From Methanolobus halotolerans (GTDB lineage: Archaea; Halobacteriota; Methanosarcinia; Methanosarcinales; Methanosarcinaceae), in assembly GCF_004745425.1 (NCBI RefSeq), contig NZ_PGGK01000008.1, positions 47,415-111,414 on the forward strand: a DNA stretch of 64,000 nt. The letters are read 5' to 3'. This document shows positions 28,875-39,150 of this stretch, piece after piece (position 1 is the stretch's first letter; every line of letters starts with the position of its first letter). The position numbers and the translations under genes were made by a program. The notes beneath the pieces are model-generated. The model did no database searches. It was not told the DNA's origin and worked only from the letters and a program-made list of their open reading frames with translations.

Positions 28875-30620
28875 TCAGAATCCATGCACAAGGTATGGTC
28901 CGAATATCATCAGTATAAATGACATCAGTATCAGCAATGCAAATGTTGCGGATATTGTGGCGGACAGATTTTCTGCTTTTGTCTCGTTCTTTGTAAGGCG
29001 ATAGACTGCAGCATACATGTAATCCCTGAAAACATGTCCTCCATCCAGGGGTACTGCAGGAAGGCAGTTGAACAGGCCGACATAGAAGTTGAGCCATCCG
29101 ATCCATAGCAGGGAATTGGCTATCCAGAACAGTCCTATTCCCAGAGGCTCGGCCCAGCCTATAGGTTCATAGAACTGCGCAAGTGTACCGCTGAATCCCG
29201 GGAATCCTTCTCCGGTAATCCCGATGATCGGTAATCCGAGAATTATAACCCAGCCGGTGATTCCGGTGAGCATTGAGGGGATCTCTCTGAGGACTTCCAG
29301 GTATTCGTGCGCAGGAAACTCGCCAACTGAAAATCCGAGAGATGTTTCAACATATCCGTCTCCCTGGGTATAGACTCCCAGGTAACCTTTGTCTGCATCG
29401 GGGTGCTGTGCAAGCTCGACCTCGTATTCATTGGTAATATCCTGTCCGCCGGATACTTCCACTACGACATTTTGACCGGGGGACGTTGCACTCATATATG
29501 TAGTGAAATCCGAGACGGTTCTCATAATCTGTCCGTCTATACTCAGTATGTACATTCCTTGCTCAAAACCAGTTTCTTCAGCAGGTGACCCTTCAACGAT
29601 GTCCTGTACCATTATACCCAATATATCGGGTTCGGGATCTGTGACATCCACTTCATATATTGAAACGGCCCTGTCTGTTGCAGCATGGACCTGAACTGTG
29701 GACCCAATTTCAACGGAATCAAGGTAAAACAGCATTTCATTTACATCGCCTATGTTCGTTCCATCAAGTTGCGTAATGACCATGCCTTCCCTGATCCCGG
29801 CAGCATATGCATTGGAACCTTCATTTACGTCCACCACCATGGTATTTCCGAGTGGTGCCATCGCACCGAGCACAGGTCCGAAGAGCAGAGAGAAGGCTAT
29901 CAGGGCTACAACGAAGTTTGCCATCACGCCTGCTGCGAGTATCCTTGCTCTCTGGTTCCTGGTTGCAGCCTTTTTTACCGGGATCTCTTCGTGGCGCAGA
30001 GTCTGCTTCTGCGCTTCGTTGTCCTCGACAACAATTCCTAGCCTGCGGTCGCCATATGGGTCAGGTTTTTCATCTTCTTTTTCTTCCTTTTTGCCAAAAA
30101 GTTCTTCTTCATCCGGCTCGGCAAAACCTCCAATGGGTACAAGTGCGAGCAGTATTCCCATTGATTTGACCCGGATATCTTCAACCCTGCAGAGGATGGC
30201 GTGTGAGAACTCATGTACAACCAGGGTGACTATCAATGCGATTATTCCCCATGTCAGGGGTATGAACTCGTTCACTCCGGGTATCAGGAAAATGTTCCTT
30301 GCCTCGTTGAACTTTCCAGGTTCGGGTAGGGTACTGTCCCCTATTGAAGTGAGCAATGCTATATCTGAGAGTATAACTATCAGGAACATCGCCGCCATGC
30401 CTATGAACATCAGCACTATGCCGATGTTTGCGTACAGCTTCCAGGCTTTCCCTGGCTTGGCAAGTATGTCCAGTAGTTTGAGTCCCCGCGTGGTACGTAT
30501 CATCAGCACAGGGCCGTATGTAGAAATATTATATCTTTCCAGTATACCTTTTCGCTTCAGGGCGATAACAATTATCCAGTATACTAAAAAAAGTGTTAGT
30601 CCAAGGGTGGTTCCGTTCAA
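28875..30620 (-). CDS. Site-2 protease family metalloprotease with two PDZ domains
   Basis: This 581-residue membrane protein has the S2P zinc motif VHEFSHAILC (near residue 136) and the second motif LPAVPLDGGHVFRD near residue 530. A charged cytosolic loop (residues 175-225) and two PDZ-like regions (about 260-330 and 335-410) lie between. S2P enzymes cut transmembrane helices of regulators or leftover signal peptides in the membrane; PDZ domains limit substrate access. About six to eight membrane helices are predicted. The ATG at 30620 starts in a first helix. It is divergent from ftsZ. Its substrate is not known. Confidence 0.9.
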   Translation of the reverse strand: MNGTTLGLTLFLVYWIIVIALKRKGILERYNISTYGPVLMIRTTRGLKLLDILAKPGKAWKLYANIGIVLMFIGMAAMFLIVILSDIALLTSIGDSTLPEPGKFNEARNIFLIPGVNEFIPLTWGIIALIVTLVVHEFSHAILCRVEDIRVKSMGILLALVPIGGFAEPDEEELFGKKEEKEDEKPDPYGDRRLGIVVEDNEAQKQTLRHEEIPVKKAATRNQRARILAAGVMANFVVALIAFSLLFGPVLGAMAPLGNTMVVDVNEGSNAYAAGIREGMVITQLDGTNIGDVNEMLFYLDSVEIGSTVQVHAATDRAVSIYEVDVTDPEPDILGIMVQDIVEGSPAEETGFEQGMYILSIDGQIMRTVSDFTTYMSATSPGQNVVVEVSGGQDITNEYEVELAQHPDADKGYLGVYTQGDGYVETSLGFSVGEFPAHEYLEVLREIPSMLTGITGWVIILGLPIIGITGEGFPGFSGTLAQFYEPIGWAEPLGIGLFWIANSLLWIGWLNFYVGLFNCLPAVPLDGGHVFRDYMYAAVYRLTKNETKAENLSATISATFALLILMSFILMIFGPYLVHGF

Positions 30621-31080
30621 AAAAATTCTCCTGTCCAGATGTTGAATGTGAGTTTTATCTTATTTATGATCCTAGTGGCAGGATATCCTTGTTAGGAGCT
30701 GTTTCTTAAAAGGATCACTGTTCTTCAGCACTGAAAACAGTAGCATCTAAGCCACTGTAGTTTAGGACTCTATATGTCCTATCATATAAAAAAGCAACTT
30801 AGATATGCTTATATATTACTATTTTTAAATATGGAATATGACGTTGTTTGTTTCGCTTTATATTTCTGTGATACATAGGGATTGGAGTGTACTTATAGTT
30901 TGAGGGTGGCATTTTATTCTCATATTTCAGTTGCATAAAAGCATAAGTATAAAAACAATAAAGGAAATATAGCAATCACAGAATTATGAAACGTCGATAA
31001 ACGTTGATGAATGGTTCAACGTTCAAGAGCAGAATCAAAAAAGCGAATACTATACCGCGATGTAACATATCCGTGAGGGG
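30621..31080. promoter_or_regulatory. Divergent S2P/ftsZ promoter region
   Basis: These 460 bases contain no gene. A strong hairpin lies at 30717-30741: ACTGTT (30717-30722) pairs with AACAGT (30736-30741) and TTCA/TGAA extend it inward. It is about 95 bases upstream of the protease start and could be in its leader. Several TATA-like runs are present; the one at about 30948-30956 (AGTATAAAAAC) is the best candidate for ftsZ and would give a leader of roughly 100 bases. A second AT-rich run lies at 30783-30830. Confidence 0.4.
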
Positions 31081-31086
31081 ATGAAT

Positions 31087-32271
31087 GTGCAATCGATAGT
31101 CCAGGAAGCATTAAAACACACCGAAAAAGAAAAAGAGTACCGCCAAACGATAGCAGTAGACGACCAACTAGACATTCTTGGTCAGCCCAGGATCATGATT
31201 GTGGGTTGTGGCGGTGCAGGTAACAACACTATTAACAGACTCTACAACCTCGGGATCGAGGGGGCTGAGACTGTTGCGATCAACACTGACAAGCAGCATC
31301 TTGACCTTATACGTGCGGACAAGAAGATCCTTGTGGGAAAGACACTGACCCGTGGTTTGGGTGCAGGAGGCTATCCCGAGATAGGTGCCAAGGCAGCTGA
31401 ACTTGCACGCGGCACCCTTGAAGAGGTCTTCAAGAACGCAGACCTTGTTTTCATTACAGCAGGTATGGGAGGAGGTACCGGTACAGGTGTCGCTCCTGTA
31501 GTAGCTGAGATCGCAAAGGAGCAGGGAGCGATCGTTGTAGGTATGGTCTCCAGTCCTTTCAGGGTTGAAAGGGCAAGGGCGGTCAAAGCCGAAGAAGGGC
31601 TTGAAGAGTTCCGTCGTGCTGCAGACACAGTTATCGTGCTCGATAACAACAGGTTGCTGGAGTATGTCCCAAACCTTCCTATAGACCAGGCTTTCTCAGT
31701 TATGGACCAGCTGATATCAGAGACAGTGAAAGGTATCACCGAAACCATCACAAAGCCTTCACTCATCAACCTCGACTATGCCGATATCAGGGCTATCATG
31801 AGCTGCGGCGGAGTTGCAGTGATGCTTGTGGGTGAGAGCAAGAATCAGGACAAGAGTGATGATGTCGTCCGCTCGGCACTCAATCATCCACTACTTGATG
31901 TTGATTACCGGGGCGCAACCGGAAGCCTTGTCCATATCACAGGAGGCCCGGATCTCAGCCTTAAGGAAGCCGAGGATATCGCCGCTTCACTCACATATGA
32001 ACTGTCACCACGTGCAAATGTCATATGGGGTGCCCGCATAAGCAAAGAGTACGAGGGAAGGGTACGTGTCATGGCTATCATGACCGGTGTCCAGTCAGCC
32101 CAGGTACTTGGTCCGCAGTACAACGAAGCTTCAGCCGCGTCAAATCCGGTTTCAGACACTCCCAGGGCATACAGGCACGCTAGCACCCCGGTCAACAAAA
32201 CGAGGCGCTCTGTCGTGGATCCGGTGAGCACCAGGAACGGTGGCGGATCTATAATCGACATCATTCAGTGA
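31087..32271 (+). CDS. ftsZ: Cell division GTPase FtsZ
   Basis: The protein polymerises with GTP at midcell to guide division. The GTP-binding tubulin signature [11 protein letters not shown] and the N-terminal [10 protein letters not shown] are intact, as is the NLDYADI T7-loop region that completes the GTPase site in polymers. A flexible tail ends in a short hydrophobic peptide (SIIDIIQ) that may bind partners. I prefer the GTG at 31087 (MQSIVQEAL) because GAGGGG ends directly before the ATG at 31081, leaving no spacing for that codon. The ORF is followed by a terminator, so it is transcribed alone. Whether it is the FtsZ1 or FtsZ2 paralogue was not settled. Confidence 0.95.
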   Translation: MQSIVQEALKHTEKEKEYRQTIAVDDQLDILGQPRIMIVGCGGAGNNTINRLYNLGIEGAETVAINTDKQHLDLIRADKKILVGKTLTRGLGAGGYPEIGAKAAELARGTLEEVFKNADLVFITAGMGGGTGTGVAPVVAEIAKEQGAIVVGMVSSPFRVERARAVKAEEGLEEFRRAADTVIVLDNNRLLEYVPNLPIDQAFSVMDQLISETVKGITETITKPSLINLDYADIRAIMSCGGVAVMLVGESKNQDKSDDVVRSALNHPLLDVDYRGATGSLVHITGGPDLSLKEAEDIAASLTYELSPRANVIWGARISKEYEGRVRVMAIMTGVQSAQVLGPQYNEASAASNPVSDTPRAYRHASTPVNKTRRSVVDPVSTRNGGGSIIDIIQ

Positions 32272-32286
32272 ACCTGTCCTGATACT

Positions 32287-32326
32287 TTGCAGCCGGACTG
32301 CTGATATCCGGCTTTGCAATTATTTT
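32287..32326 (+). terminator. Stem-loop terminator after ftsZ
   Basis: AGCCGGA (32291-32297) pairs with TCCGGCT (32307-32313) around a 9-base loop, and a T-rich stretch follows at 32320-32326. It lies 20 bases after the ftsZ stop, fitting an intrinsic-type terminator. Confidence 0.65.
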
Positions 32327-32366
32327 TAAAGGATATTCTTATCTGTATAAATTACTATTCTAAGGC

Positions 32367-33869
32367 ATGAAAGTACTAGTTGCTACAGGTCACCTTGCAG
32401 AGCAGACTGTGAGAGATTCGGTAGGCATGGATACTGATGTGCTGATTGTTGATACTCAGATTGCGGCATTTATCACTCCCCGCAAGTTGATGGCAGCCAT
32501 TGAGGCGGATTTTCCTCAGTTCACGAATAATAAGGCGCACAATGCTGAATACGACCTGATACTCATCCCTGGTCTTGTGTCAGGTGATTTCTCAAGACTT
32601 GCCAGAAAACTCAGATGCAAGATCCGCCTCGGTCCCAAGCATGCTTACGACCTGGGTTTTGTACTGAATTTTGTCGGCAGTGTCGAGTTTTCGACCGAAC
32701 TACCTGCATGTGAACTGCTTGCGGACGTTAGACGGGAAATGGCTCTGGAAAAGGTAAAGCAACTGGAAGAACTGGCAGTTCCCTTAATGACCGTAGGTGA
32801 GTTGAAGTTCGGAGGCGATTCACGTATGAAGGTCATGGCAGAAGTGGTCGATGCCACCGGTCAGGATACCGATACTCTGTCCGGGCGAATAGAGTCTTTC
32901 GTGCGTAAAGGAGCCGATATTATTGATCTCGGTGCCTCCCTGCATGCGGAAGCCGATGATGTCGAACATGCCATAAAGGTCGCAAAGTCGGTGACATCGC
33001 TTCCTGTCAGTATTGATACACTCGATCCCGGACTGCTTTCCCGGGCACTTGACATTGGTGTCGATATGGTTCTCAGTCTGGACAGCAGCAATATAAGCAC
33101 TATTGCTCCCCGACTTGCGAGCTCTGATGTTGCATCGGTAATTATACCTGATTCCGGGGAGGGTCTGGATAGCCTTATAAGGAATATCAATGAAGCTCGC
33201 AGAATGGGTGTCAGAAAGATAATCGCCGATCCTGTGCTTGACCCGATCGGACACGAAATCGCATCTTCTATTGTCCGGTACAGCAAGTTCCACGAAATGT
33301 TTCCGGAAATTCCCATTTTCTTCGGTGTCGGTAATGTAACAGAGCTCATCGATGCAGATTCCACAGGTGTTAACGCAACCCTTTGCGGTATTGCAGCTGA
33401 TTTGGGTGTAAGCATACTTTTCACTCCCGAATACAGCAACAAGACCCAGGGTTCCATTAAGGAACTTAAGAAAGCTTCGCAGATGATGATGCTTACAAAG
33501 GAGCGCAAAAGCTCGCCAAAGGACCTTGGCATAGATCTGATCGAGATAAAAGAGAAGCGCAGGCGTACGGATGCCGTTATGCCCGATAATTTTGTCCGGG
33601 CAGAAAAGAGCAGGATGTGGACCGTTGATCCGAAAGGCAGTATCCGGATAAATGTAATTCCCGAAAGTTACGGAAAAGGAGGTTACATCCTTGCAGAACA
33701 CGATTCCGTTTCCATCGTTGGCAGGAGCGCAGGTGAGGTCATGGATACCATTCTGGACATGAAACTGGTTTCCCGGATGGAACATGCAGCATACCTTGGC
33801 CAAGAACTTAAAAAAGCAGAACTGGCCCTGAAATTCGGAAGGAGTTATTCGCAGGACGATAAGTTCTAA
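32367..33869 (+). CDS. Dihydropteroate synthase-like protein (MJ0107 family)
   Basis: The 500-residue protein has an N-terminal domain of about 150 residues (unassigned, DUF6513 type) and a TIM-barrel resembling dihydropteroate synthase. GADIIDLGAS and LPVSIDTLD (residues 170-215) match the pterin-binding strands. The archaeal family TIGR00284 is thought to take part in tetrahydromethanopterin synthesis, but the reaction is not firmly proven. A C-terminal region with a HAAYLG segment extends beyond the barrel. It starts at ATG 32367 with AAGG close upstream, after ftsZ and its terminator. A TATA-like run near 32344 suggests a short leader or separate transcript. Confidence 0.82.
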   Translation: MKVLVATGHLAEQTVRDSVGMDTDVLIVDTQIAAFITPRKLMAAIEADFPQFTNNKAHNAEYDLILIPGLVSGDFSRLARKLRCKIRLGPKHAYDLGFVLNFVGSVEFSTELPACELLADVRREMALEKVKQLEELAVPLMTVGELKFGGDSRMKVMAEVVDATGQDTDTLSGRIESFVRKGADIIDLGASLHAEADDVEHAIKVAKSVTSLPVSIDTLDPGLLSRALDIGVDMVLSLDSSNISTIAPRLASSDVASVIIPDSGEGLDSLIRNINEARRMGVRKIIADPVLDPIGHEIASSIVRYSKFHEMFPEIPIFFGVGNVTELIDADSTGVNATLCGIAADLGVSILFTPEYSNKTQGSIKELKKASQMMMLTKERKSSPKDLGIDLIEIKEKRRRTDAVMPDNFVRAEKSRMWTVDPKGSIRINVIPESYGKGGYILAEHDSVSIVGRSAGEVMDTILDMKLVSRMEHAAYLGQELKKAELALKFGRSYSQDDKF

Positions 33870-34024
33870 TCTAAAGAGATCTGTTCACAGGCTCTTTCCT
33901 CTTTTGTGTGCAGTATTTTAATATCTGATACACAAAACCCGAATCGGACCGATTTTTAACTTGTTCTGGTAAGATGTATACATAGTTAAATGTGATAAGT
34001 ATCATTTAGCCTACAGGTGATAAT

Positions 34025-34480
34025 ATGGAACTTGAAAAACAGGATATGGAAAAGATAGTTGCTATTGTTGCGGCAAGATATTTCACAGAACAGGGATGGA
34101 AATGGGTGGACCTGCGTGATGATGTGTCTGTGATCCACAAGGCATATGAAGACCTCAAGGAGCAATATGATGCCTATCCCTATATGAGCCGGGACTGGTA
34201 TGTGAGCAATTCCGCAACCAAGAACATTCACATGTGTGAGAAGTGGGATGAACTTGCAGAACTTGTAAAATTCCTGGATGACTACGGGCAGCACTTTGAT
34301 TTCCTTGTAAGAGATGCAAAGAAATCGTTCTGCATTGCAAGTACTGACGGCCAGCTGGGACCGGAAGAGAAGAATGCAATAGCAGTTGCCAGAAGGCTGC
34401 GTTACAATGTTTTTGTTTTCAGGGTGGATGTACCTGAAAGTATTGGTTTTGAAGTTTTACAGGTCGGCGGAGGACTCTGA
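34025..34480 (+). CDS. Conserved hypothetical protein, 151 residues
   Basis: I do not recognise a named family. The protein is acidic, soluble and has a strand-rich second half (FDFLVRDAKKSFCIAST, then RRLRYNVFVFRVDV). That order of strand, acid and strand loosely resembles PD-(D/E)xK nuclease-like folds, but the catalytic pattern is not convincing. The ATG at 34025 follows CAGGTGAT, a near-perfect ribosome site, which supports it as a real gene. It sits between the dihydropteroate-synthase-like gene and the pyrophosphatase gene, with separate spacing on both sides. Confidence 0.65.
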   Translation: MELEKQDMEKIVAIVAARYFTEQGWKWVDLRDDVSVIHKAYEDLKEQYDAYPYMSRDWYVSNSATKNIHMCEKWDELAELVKFLDDYGQHFDFLVRDAKKSFCIASTDGQLGPEEKNAIAVARRLRYNVFVFRVDVPESIGFEVLQVGGGL

Positions 34481-34683
34481 TCAAAAGCATCAATCGATAG
34501 GTTAATATCGGAATGTCTTATCTCTGCCTACATTTATATATTATATTATGCATTATAGCCGAGTTGTAAAAATTTGTGCAACATGCCATCCAGCAATGGT
34601 TTGTTGTATGCGGTAACACTTGTGGAATAAAAACATTTGAAAGTTACAGTATTCGTATAGTATTAATTAAGAGGAGTTTTAAT

Positions 34684-36699
34684 ATGGAACATTTAATTTA
34701 TCTCGCCCCTCTTGCTGGTATTATCAGTTTGTTATTTGCCGGCTTCTTTGCACGCAGTGTCCTGAAAGAGGATCCTGGTTCAGAGAAGATGCAGGAAATA
34801 GCAGGTGCTATCCAGGAGGGTGCGATGGCATATTTGAATCGTCAATATAAAACAATCGCAGTAGTAGCTGTAATTCTTGCAGTACTAATCTTCGCACTCC
34901 TTGAGGATGGTAGTAAAGTGGCTATCGGCTTCCTTGTCGGTGCAATAAGTTCTGCAGTTGCAGGGTACGTTGGTATGAATGTATCTGTCAGGGCCAATGT
35001 CAGGACAGCAAATGCAGCATCAAAGGGCTTGCAAAAGGCCATGTCCGTTGCGTTCCGTGGTGGAGCTGTTACCGGTCTTGCTGTAGTCGGTCTTGCACTA
35101 CTAGGTACAAGTGGTTTCTACATCCTTTACGGTAATGTGGACCTTGTAGTGGGATTCGGTTTCGGTGCCAGCCTTATAAGTCTTTTCGCAAGGGTCGGTG
35201 GTGGGATATTCACCAAGGCAGCAGATGTCGGTGCGGACCTTGTCGGTAAGATCGAGGCCGGAATTCCCGAGGATGACCCGCGAAATGCAGGTGTAATAGC
35301 TGACAACGTCGGTGACAATGTCGGTGACTGTGCCGGTATGGGTGCTGACCTGTTTGAAACATACGTAGTCACAGTTCTCGCATCAATGCTTCTAGGATCA
35401 TTGATTCTCGACTCATATACAAACGCGATTCTCTACCCGCTCATCCTTGGTGCAGTGGCGATCTTTGCATCCATCATCTCCATGTTCTTCGTGAAGGTCG
35501 GCAGTGATGGCAAGATTATGAAAGCGTTATATAAAGGAGTAGCAGTTTCTGCAGTTCTGTCTCTTGTAGCTTTCTATTTCGTTACGACTTATCTCATGGG
35601 CGACATGAGATTCTACTATGCAGCTTTAGTGGGTATTGTCATCATGGTTCTCATGGTGGTTATCACAGAGTACTATACTTCGACATCCTACCGCCCGGTA
35701 AAGACGATTGCCGCAGCATCTGAAACAGGTGCAGGGACAAACGTCATTTCAGGGCTTGCTTTCGGTTTTGAGAGTACCGCACTTCCGGTCATCATCATTG
35801 TAAGTGGTATCCTTTCCTCATACTACGTTGTAGGCGGAGCGGCAAACCCGGCAATAGGCCTTTACGGAATTGCGATCGCTGCAGCAGCAATGCTCTCAAC
35901 GACCGGGATGATCGTAGCACTTGACTCATACGGTCCTATTACTGACAATGCCGGCGGTATTGCAGAAATGGCTGGCATGCCTTCCAGTGTACGCAAGATC
36001 ACAGATGAACTCGATGCAGTGGGTAACACCACAAAGGCAGTTACCAAAGGATACGCCATAGGTTCTGCAGCTCTGGGTGCCCTGGCTCTCTTTGCAGATT
36101 ACACACACAAGGTGGATCTGAGCGCTGCAGCTCTTAGCCTTAACCAGCCAACGGTCCTTGTAGGCCTTTTCATTGGCGGACTGCTTCCTTTCGTCTTCAG
36201 TGCTGTTACGATGCAGGCTGTAGGTAAGGCAGCTTTCAAGATAGTCAATGAGGTTCGTCGCCAGTTCCGCGAGATTCCTGGCATTATGGAAGGAACAGCA
36301 AAACCTGAATATGGCAAATGTGTGGATATAGTCACAGCAGCAGCGATTCGTGAGATGGCCATTCCTGGTGCACTTGCTATCTTCACACCACTGCTGGTCG
36401 GACTTATACTCGGTCCCGCAGCTCTTGGTGGTCTTCTTATTGGTATCATTGTCGCAGGTCTTCTGCTTGCACTTACAATGGACAATGGTGGCGGTGCATG
36501 GGATAACGCAAAGAAACTCATTGAGGACGGAAATTATGGTGGTAAAGGCTCAGAAGCTCACAAGGCAGCTGTTGTCGGTGACACCGTTGGTGATCCGTTC
36601 AAGGATACATCCGGACCTGCACTCAACGCTTTGATCAAGGTAGTGAACATGGTTGCGATTCTGTTCTCCTCACTGTTCATAGGCGCAGGTCTTTTGTAA
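34684..36699 (+). CDS. hppA: Membrane-bound H+-translocating pyrophosphatase
   Basis: The 671-residue protein has about 16 membrane helices and uses pyrophosphate hydrolysis to pump ions outward. The catalytic loops are clear: [33 protein letters not shown] and the C-terminal [13 protein letters not shown]. The [14 protein letters not shown] segment carries Lys where K+-dependent enzymes have Ala, which marks the K+-independent, proton-pumping class. I chose the ATG at 34684, after AGAGGAG; an upstream in-frame extension to 34576 is unlikely. A terminator follows. In methanogens it saves energy from PPi made by biosynthesis and acyl-CoA synthetases, two of which are in this window. Confidence 0.95.
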   Translation: MEHLIYLAPLAGIISLLFAGFFARSVLKEDPGSEKMQEIAGAIQEGAMAYLNRQYKTIAVVAVILAVLIFALLEDGSKVAIGFLVGAISSAVAGYVGMNVSVRANVRTANAASKGLQKAMSVAFRGGAVTGLAVVGLALLGTSGFYILYGNVDLVVGFGFGASLISLFARVGGGIFTKAADVGADLVGKIEAGIPEDDPRNAGVIADNVGDNVGDCAGMGADLFETYVVTVLASMLLGSLILDSYTNAILYPLILGAVAIFASIISMFFVKVGSDGKIMKALYKGVAVSAVLSLVAFYFVTTYLMGDMRFYYAALVGIVIMVLMVVITEYYTSTSYRPVKTIAAASETGAGTNVISGLAFGFESTALPVIIIVSGILSSYYVVGGAANPAIGLYGIAIAAAAMLSTTGMIVALDSYGPITDNAGGIAEMAGMPSSVRKITDELDAVGNTTKAVTKGYAIGSAALGALALFADYTHKVDLSAAALSLNQPTVLVGLFIGGLLPFVFSAVTMQAVGKAAFKIVNEVRRQFREIPGIMEGTAKPEYGKCVDIVTAAAIREMAIPGALAIFTPLLVGLILGPAALGGLLIGIIVAGLLLALTMDNGGGAWDNAKKLIEDGNYGGKGSEAHKAAVVGDTVGDPFKDTSGPALNALIKVVNMVAILFSSLFIGAGLL

Positions 36700-36717
36700 A
36701 AAGTAAGAATATTTTAA

Positions 36718-36750
36718 TTTCCGGTGAAAGCCGGAAATAATCTTTTTTTT
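36718..36750 (+). terminator. Terminator after hppA
   Basis: TTTCCGG (36718-36724) pairs with CCGGAAA (36731-36737) around a 6-base loop, followed by eight T residues at 36743-36750. This is a clear intrinsic-type terminator 18 bases after the hppA stop. Confidence 0.8.
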
Positions 36751-36955
36751 GAATATCTCTTGTGACATTGTTAATTCAGTCTCAGAATTACAATGACAAA
36801 AAGCTTTTTTGCATCTTGCAGTTCTAAATCCTGTCATGTGACCTGGATCCCAATAATTTTAACCGATATCAACGTTTTGAGTCAGATCATCAATAATTAT
36901 GGGGGCTGTAATAACCAAAAATGAATGCAAACCAGATACTGTTTATGAAAAGAAG

Positions 36956-37028
36956 TGCGCGGGTTGGGGAGTGGGGGTTTAATGTATTTGGGGAGTGGGG
37001 TTTAATGTATGAAAAAAGTACCCGCGCA
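36956..37028. repeat. Tandem G-rich repeat inside a 9-bp inverted repeat
   Basis: A 24-base unit (36964-36987) is followed at once by a 23-base near-copy (36988-37010), differing by one G. The pair carries G-runs at 36966-36969, 36973-36977, 36990-36993 and 36997-37000, a pattern able to form a G-quadruplex. It is enclosed by the perfect inverted repeat TGCGCGGGT (36956-36964) and ACCCGCGCA (37020-37028). The rest of the 505-base gap (36700-37204) is AT-rich, with one open frame across the repeat that has no family signal. Confidence 0.7.
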
Positions 37029-37204
37029 ATCTCTACAATTAACATGATTATATTTAATTATTGCCGTCAGGAAAATTATAATAACCTTTGCCGCACTTGT
37101 AAAATTGTTGTACATTGTCTGTTTATTATATACCTGTTATCTAATCAACACAAAAAATATAAAGTGACCGCCCATAGTGCACATGTCTCCGGAGAAGATT
37201 ATTG

Positions 37205-38113
37205 ATGAATGAAGACATCGGTACAATTATCAGAAGAGGTTTTAGCACATGGAAAAGGAACCTGATTATCTGCATACCTTTTATTTCAGAGGTGCTTGTA
37301 ACAGTGCTCCTTTCAATGTTGGCTGCTTTCTTGTTTGTGATGTTGTTCATTATGCCTGTTATATCAGGCAGCAATATAGATCCTGAACAATTATCCCCGG
37401 ATGCAATGCTAAATATTCTTGAGTCGCTGCTCTCGGATAACCTACTGGTACTCATTGCTTTTGGTATCATTTTCTTTCTATTATACATGCTCGTTCAGTC
37501 GTTTTTCACTGCAGGTGCCATAGGTATGTCCAAAGAGGCATTAGAGAAGGGTGACACCAATGTAGGAGATATGTCCTCATACGGCTCAAAGAACTTCTTT
37601 AACCTGTTTCTCTTAAAAGTCATGGTATCATTGCTTGCACTGGCAGGAGTGATATTTTTGATACCTGGCTTCCTTTCGATCGGGAACATCGGTGATCTGC
37701 TTGCTGATCCTAGTATGGCTCTTGCAAGTACATCCTTGCTGATATTCGGGCTTTTTATATGGGGATTCTATGCTTTGCTACTGAGTATTATCCTGATATT
37801 CGTCGAATATGCACTTGTGATCGATCGTCTTGACCCTGTAAGTGCTATTGGGGATGGAGTGTCATTTTTCATGTCCAATAAGGTACCTGCACTGATACTT
37901 TGGTCCCTGGTCATTGGAATTACAGTGATTTTTGGTATTATAGGTAACATCTTCAGTTACAACGATGTGTTGTCACAGATGTGGACATTTGCCGACTTTT
38001 TACTCAGTATTATTATAATAAGGCCCTTGATCACTATCTGGTGGACACGCTTCTATCTTAACAGGAATGACAAAAAACTCTATTCCTTTGATGATTACCT
38101 GCTGGATCACTGA
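37205..38113 (+). CDS. Conserved polytopic membrane protein
   Basis: The 302-residue protein has about six transmembrane helices, in blocks near residues 25-55, 80-105, 135-160, 180-205, 240-260 and 265-285. It resembles the DUF7544/DUF7847 type glycerophosphoryl-diester phosphodiesterase-like membrane domain found in archaea, but without a catalytic part, so the function is unknown. The ATG at 37205 lies after CCGGAGAAG. Its last 7 bases overlap the end of the convergent NcsA gene (38107-38113), which means the two transcripts must overlap. Confidence 0.65.
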   Translation: MNEDIGTIIRRGFSTWKRNLIICIPFISEVLVTVLLSMLAAFLFVMLFIMPVISGSNIDPEQLSPDAMLNILESLLSDNLLVLIAFGIIFFLLYMLVQSFFTAGAIGMSKEALEKGDTNVGDMSSYGSKNFFNLFLLKVMVSLLALAGVIFLIPGFLSIGNIGDLLADPSMALASTSLLIFGLFIWGFYALLLSIILIFVEYALVIDRLDPVSAIGDGVSFFMSNKVPALILWSLVIGITVIFGIIGNIFSYNDVLSQMWTFADFLLSIIIIRPLITIWWTRFYLNRNDKKLYSFDDYLLDH

Positions 38114-39018
38114 ATTCTACCCAGTAGTTTGCAGGCCTGGCAAATTTCTCCTGTACAGGCCTGCCCGCAGACCCTGCAGTTAGACAGCCCTTCCTGCGGA
38201 AATTCTTTTCCAAGTATTCCTGATATCTTATCGAACCCGCTGAGGAGGGCATATTTTGTACCGGGATGCCTTACTTCAAAATCATTAAGAAGTGTTCTTA
38301 TTTCCTTTCTCATGGCCTCATGTGCATAAGGACATCCCCCAAAACCAAGTGGCAGGTCATGGAGATAAGCATAGAGGGCAATTTCCTTCTCAGGTATCTG
38401 TCTCAGAGGTTTCATTCGCAGGACAAGCCCTTCAAGTTCCTTTGGTGGTGCCATCCTGACCAGACGTGACACGTCACCTTTGAGGTGGTTCAGGAGAACG
38501 GTCTGGGCCTCATCATCAAGGTTATGGCCGATAGCAAGTCTTGTAGCGCCGATCTGCAATGCTGTTTTGTTAAGCAATGATTTCCTGAGCACACCACAGT
38601 AACTGCATGCACCTTTCTCTCTCTGCATCGGTGCTATGTCATCCATGGTCTTACCATACTCTTCCCGGAACGACCTGACCATCAGTTCAATACCCAGTTC
38701 CTCGGTCAGTTCCTTTGCTGATTCAATCGTCTGGGGTCTGTAGCCCTCAATGCCCTCATCTATTGAAATACCAACAAGTCTGATATCCGGTCTCATGCCG
38801 AATATTTTGTGCAGTATATGGAGTGTTGTACTGCTGTCCTTTCCGCCGCTCAGGCCTACTGCAATGGTCTCGTTCCTTTTGATGCTGTAATGCTTCCGAA
38901 TGGTGAGTTTTATTTTACGTTCAACATCCTCGGTAAAATGTTTCCTGCACAGGTGCATACCTGAGTATTTCTGATAGATGATGGCGTCCTTATTGCATTT
39001 ATCACATTTTATAGTCAT
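38107..39018 (-). CDS. NcsA/TtuA-type tRNA 2-thiolation protein
   Basis: The 303-residue protein has an N-terminal zinc finger (CDKCNKDA and CRKH), the PP-loop SGGKDSSTTL near residue 56, the catalytic CSYCGVLR and a C-terminal CRVCGQAC...CQAC zinc finger. This is the Ctu1/NcsA/TtuA layout; the family makes 2-thiouridine in tRNA using an Fe-S or thiocarboxylated sulfur carrier. I chose the ATG at 39018 (MTIKCDKC), since an extension to 39093 would put 25 unrelated residues before the zinc finger. It is convergent with the membrane protein gene and overlaps its end by 7 bases. The exact nucleotide modified is not deducible here. Confidence 0.85.
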   Translation of the reverse strand: MTIKCDKCNKDAIIYQKYSGMHLCRKHFTEDVERKIKLTIRKHYSIKRNETIAVGLSGGKDSSTTLHILHKIFGMRPDIRLVGISIDEGIEGYRPQTIESAKELTEELGIELMVRSFREEYGKTMDDIAPMQREKGACSYCGVLRKSLLNKTALQIGATRLAIGHNLDDEAQTVLLNHLKGDVSRLVRMAPPKELEGLVLRMKPLRQIPEKEIALYAYLHDLPLGFGGCPYAHEAMRKEIRTLLNDFEVRHPGTKYALLSGFDKISGILGKEFPQEGLSNCRVCGQACTGEICQACKLLGRIQ

Positions 39019-39150
39019 AGGTCCTGTCCATGCAAAGGTATATTGATATAAATATCTGTCCTGTATTCCGTAGCCTTGGCCATGCAGGCACAAAAAGAAA
39101 AAATTAAATAGGCTGCAAATATTCTTCCTTAAAAAATAAGGAAAATTTGA

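Noticed and set aside
36921..37205. Open frame of 94 codons across the G-rich tandem repeat
   Set aside because: The GEWG-containing peptide merely reflects the repeat; no ribosome site or homology pattern, and it runs into the next gene's start.
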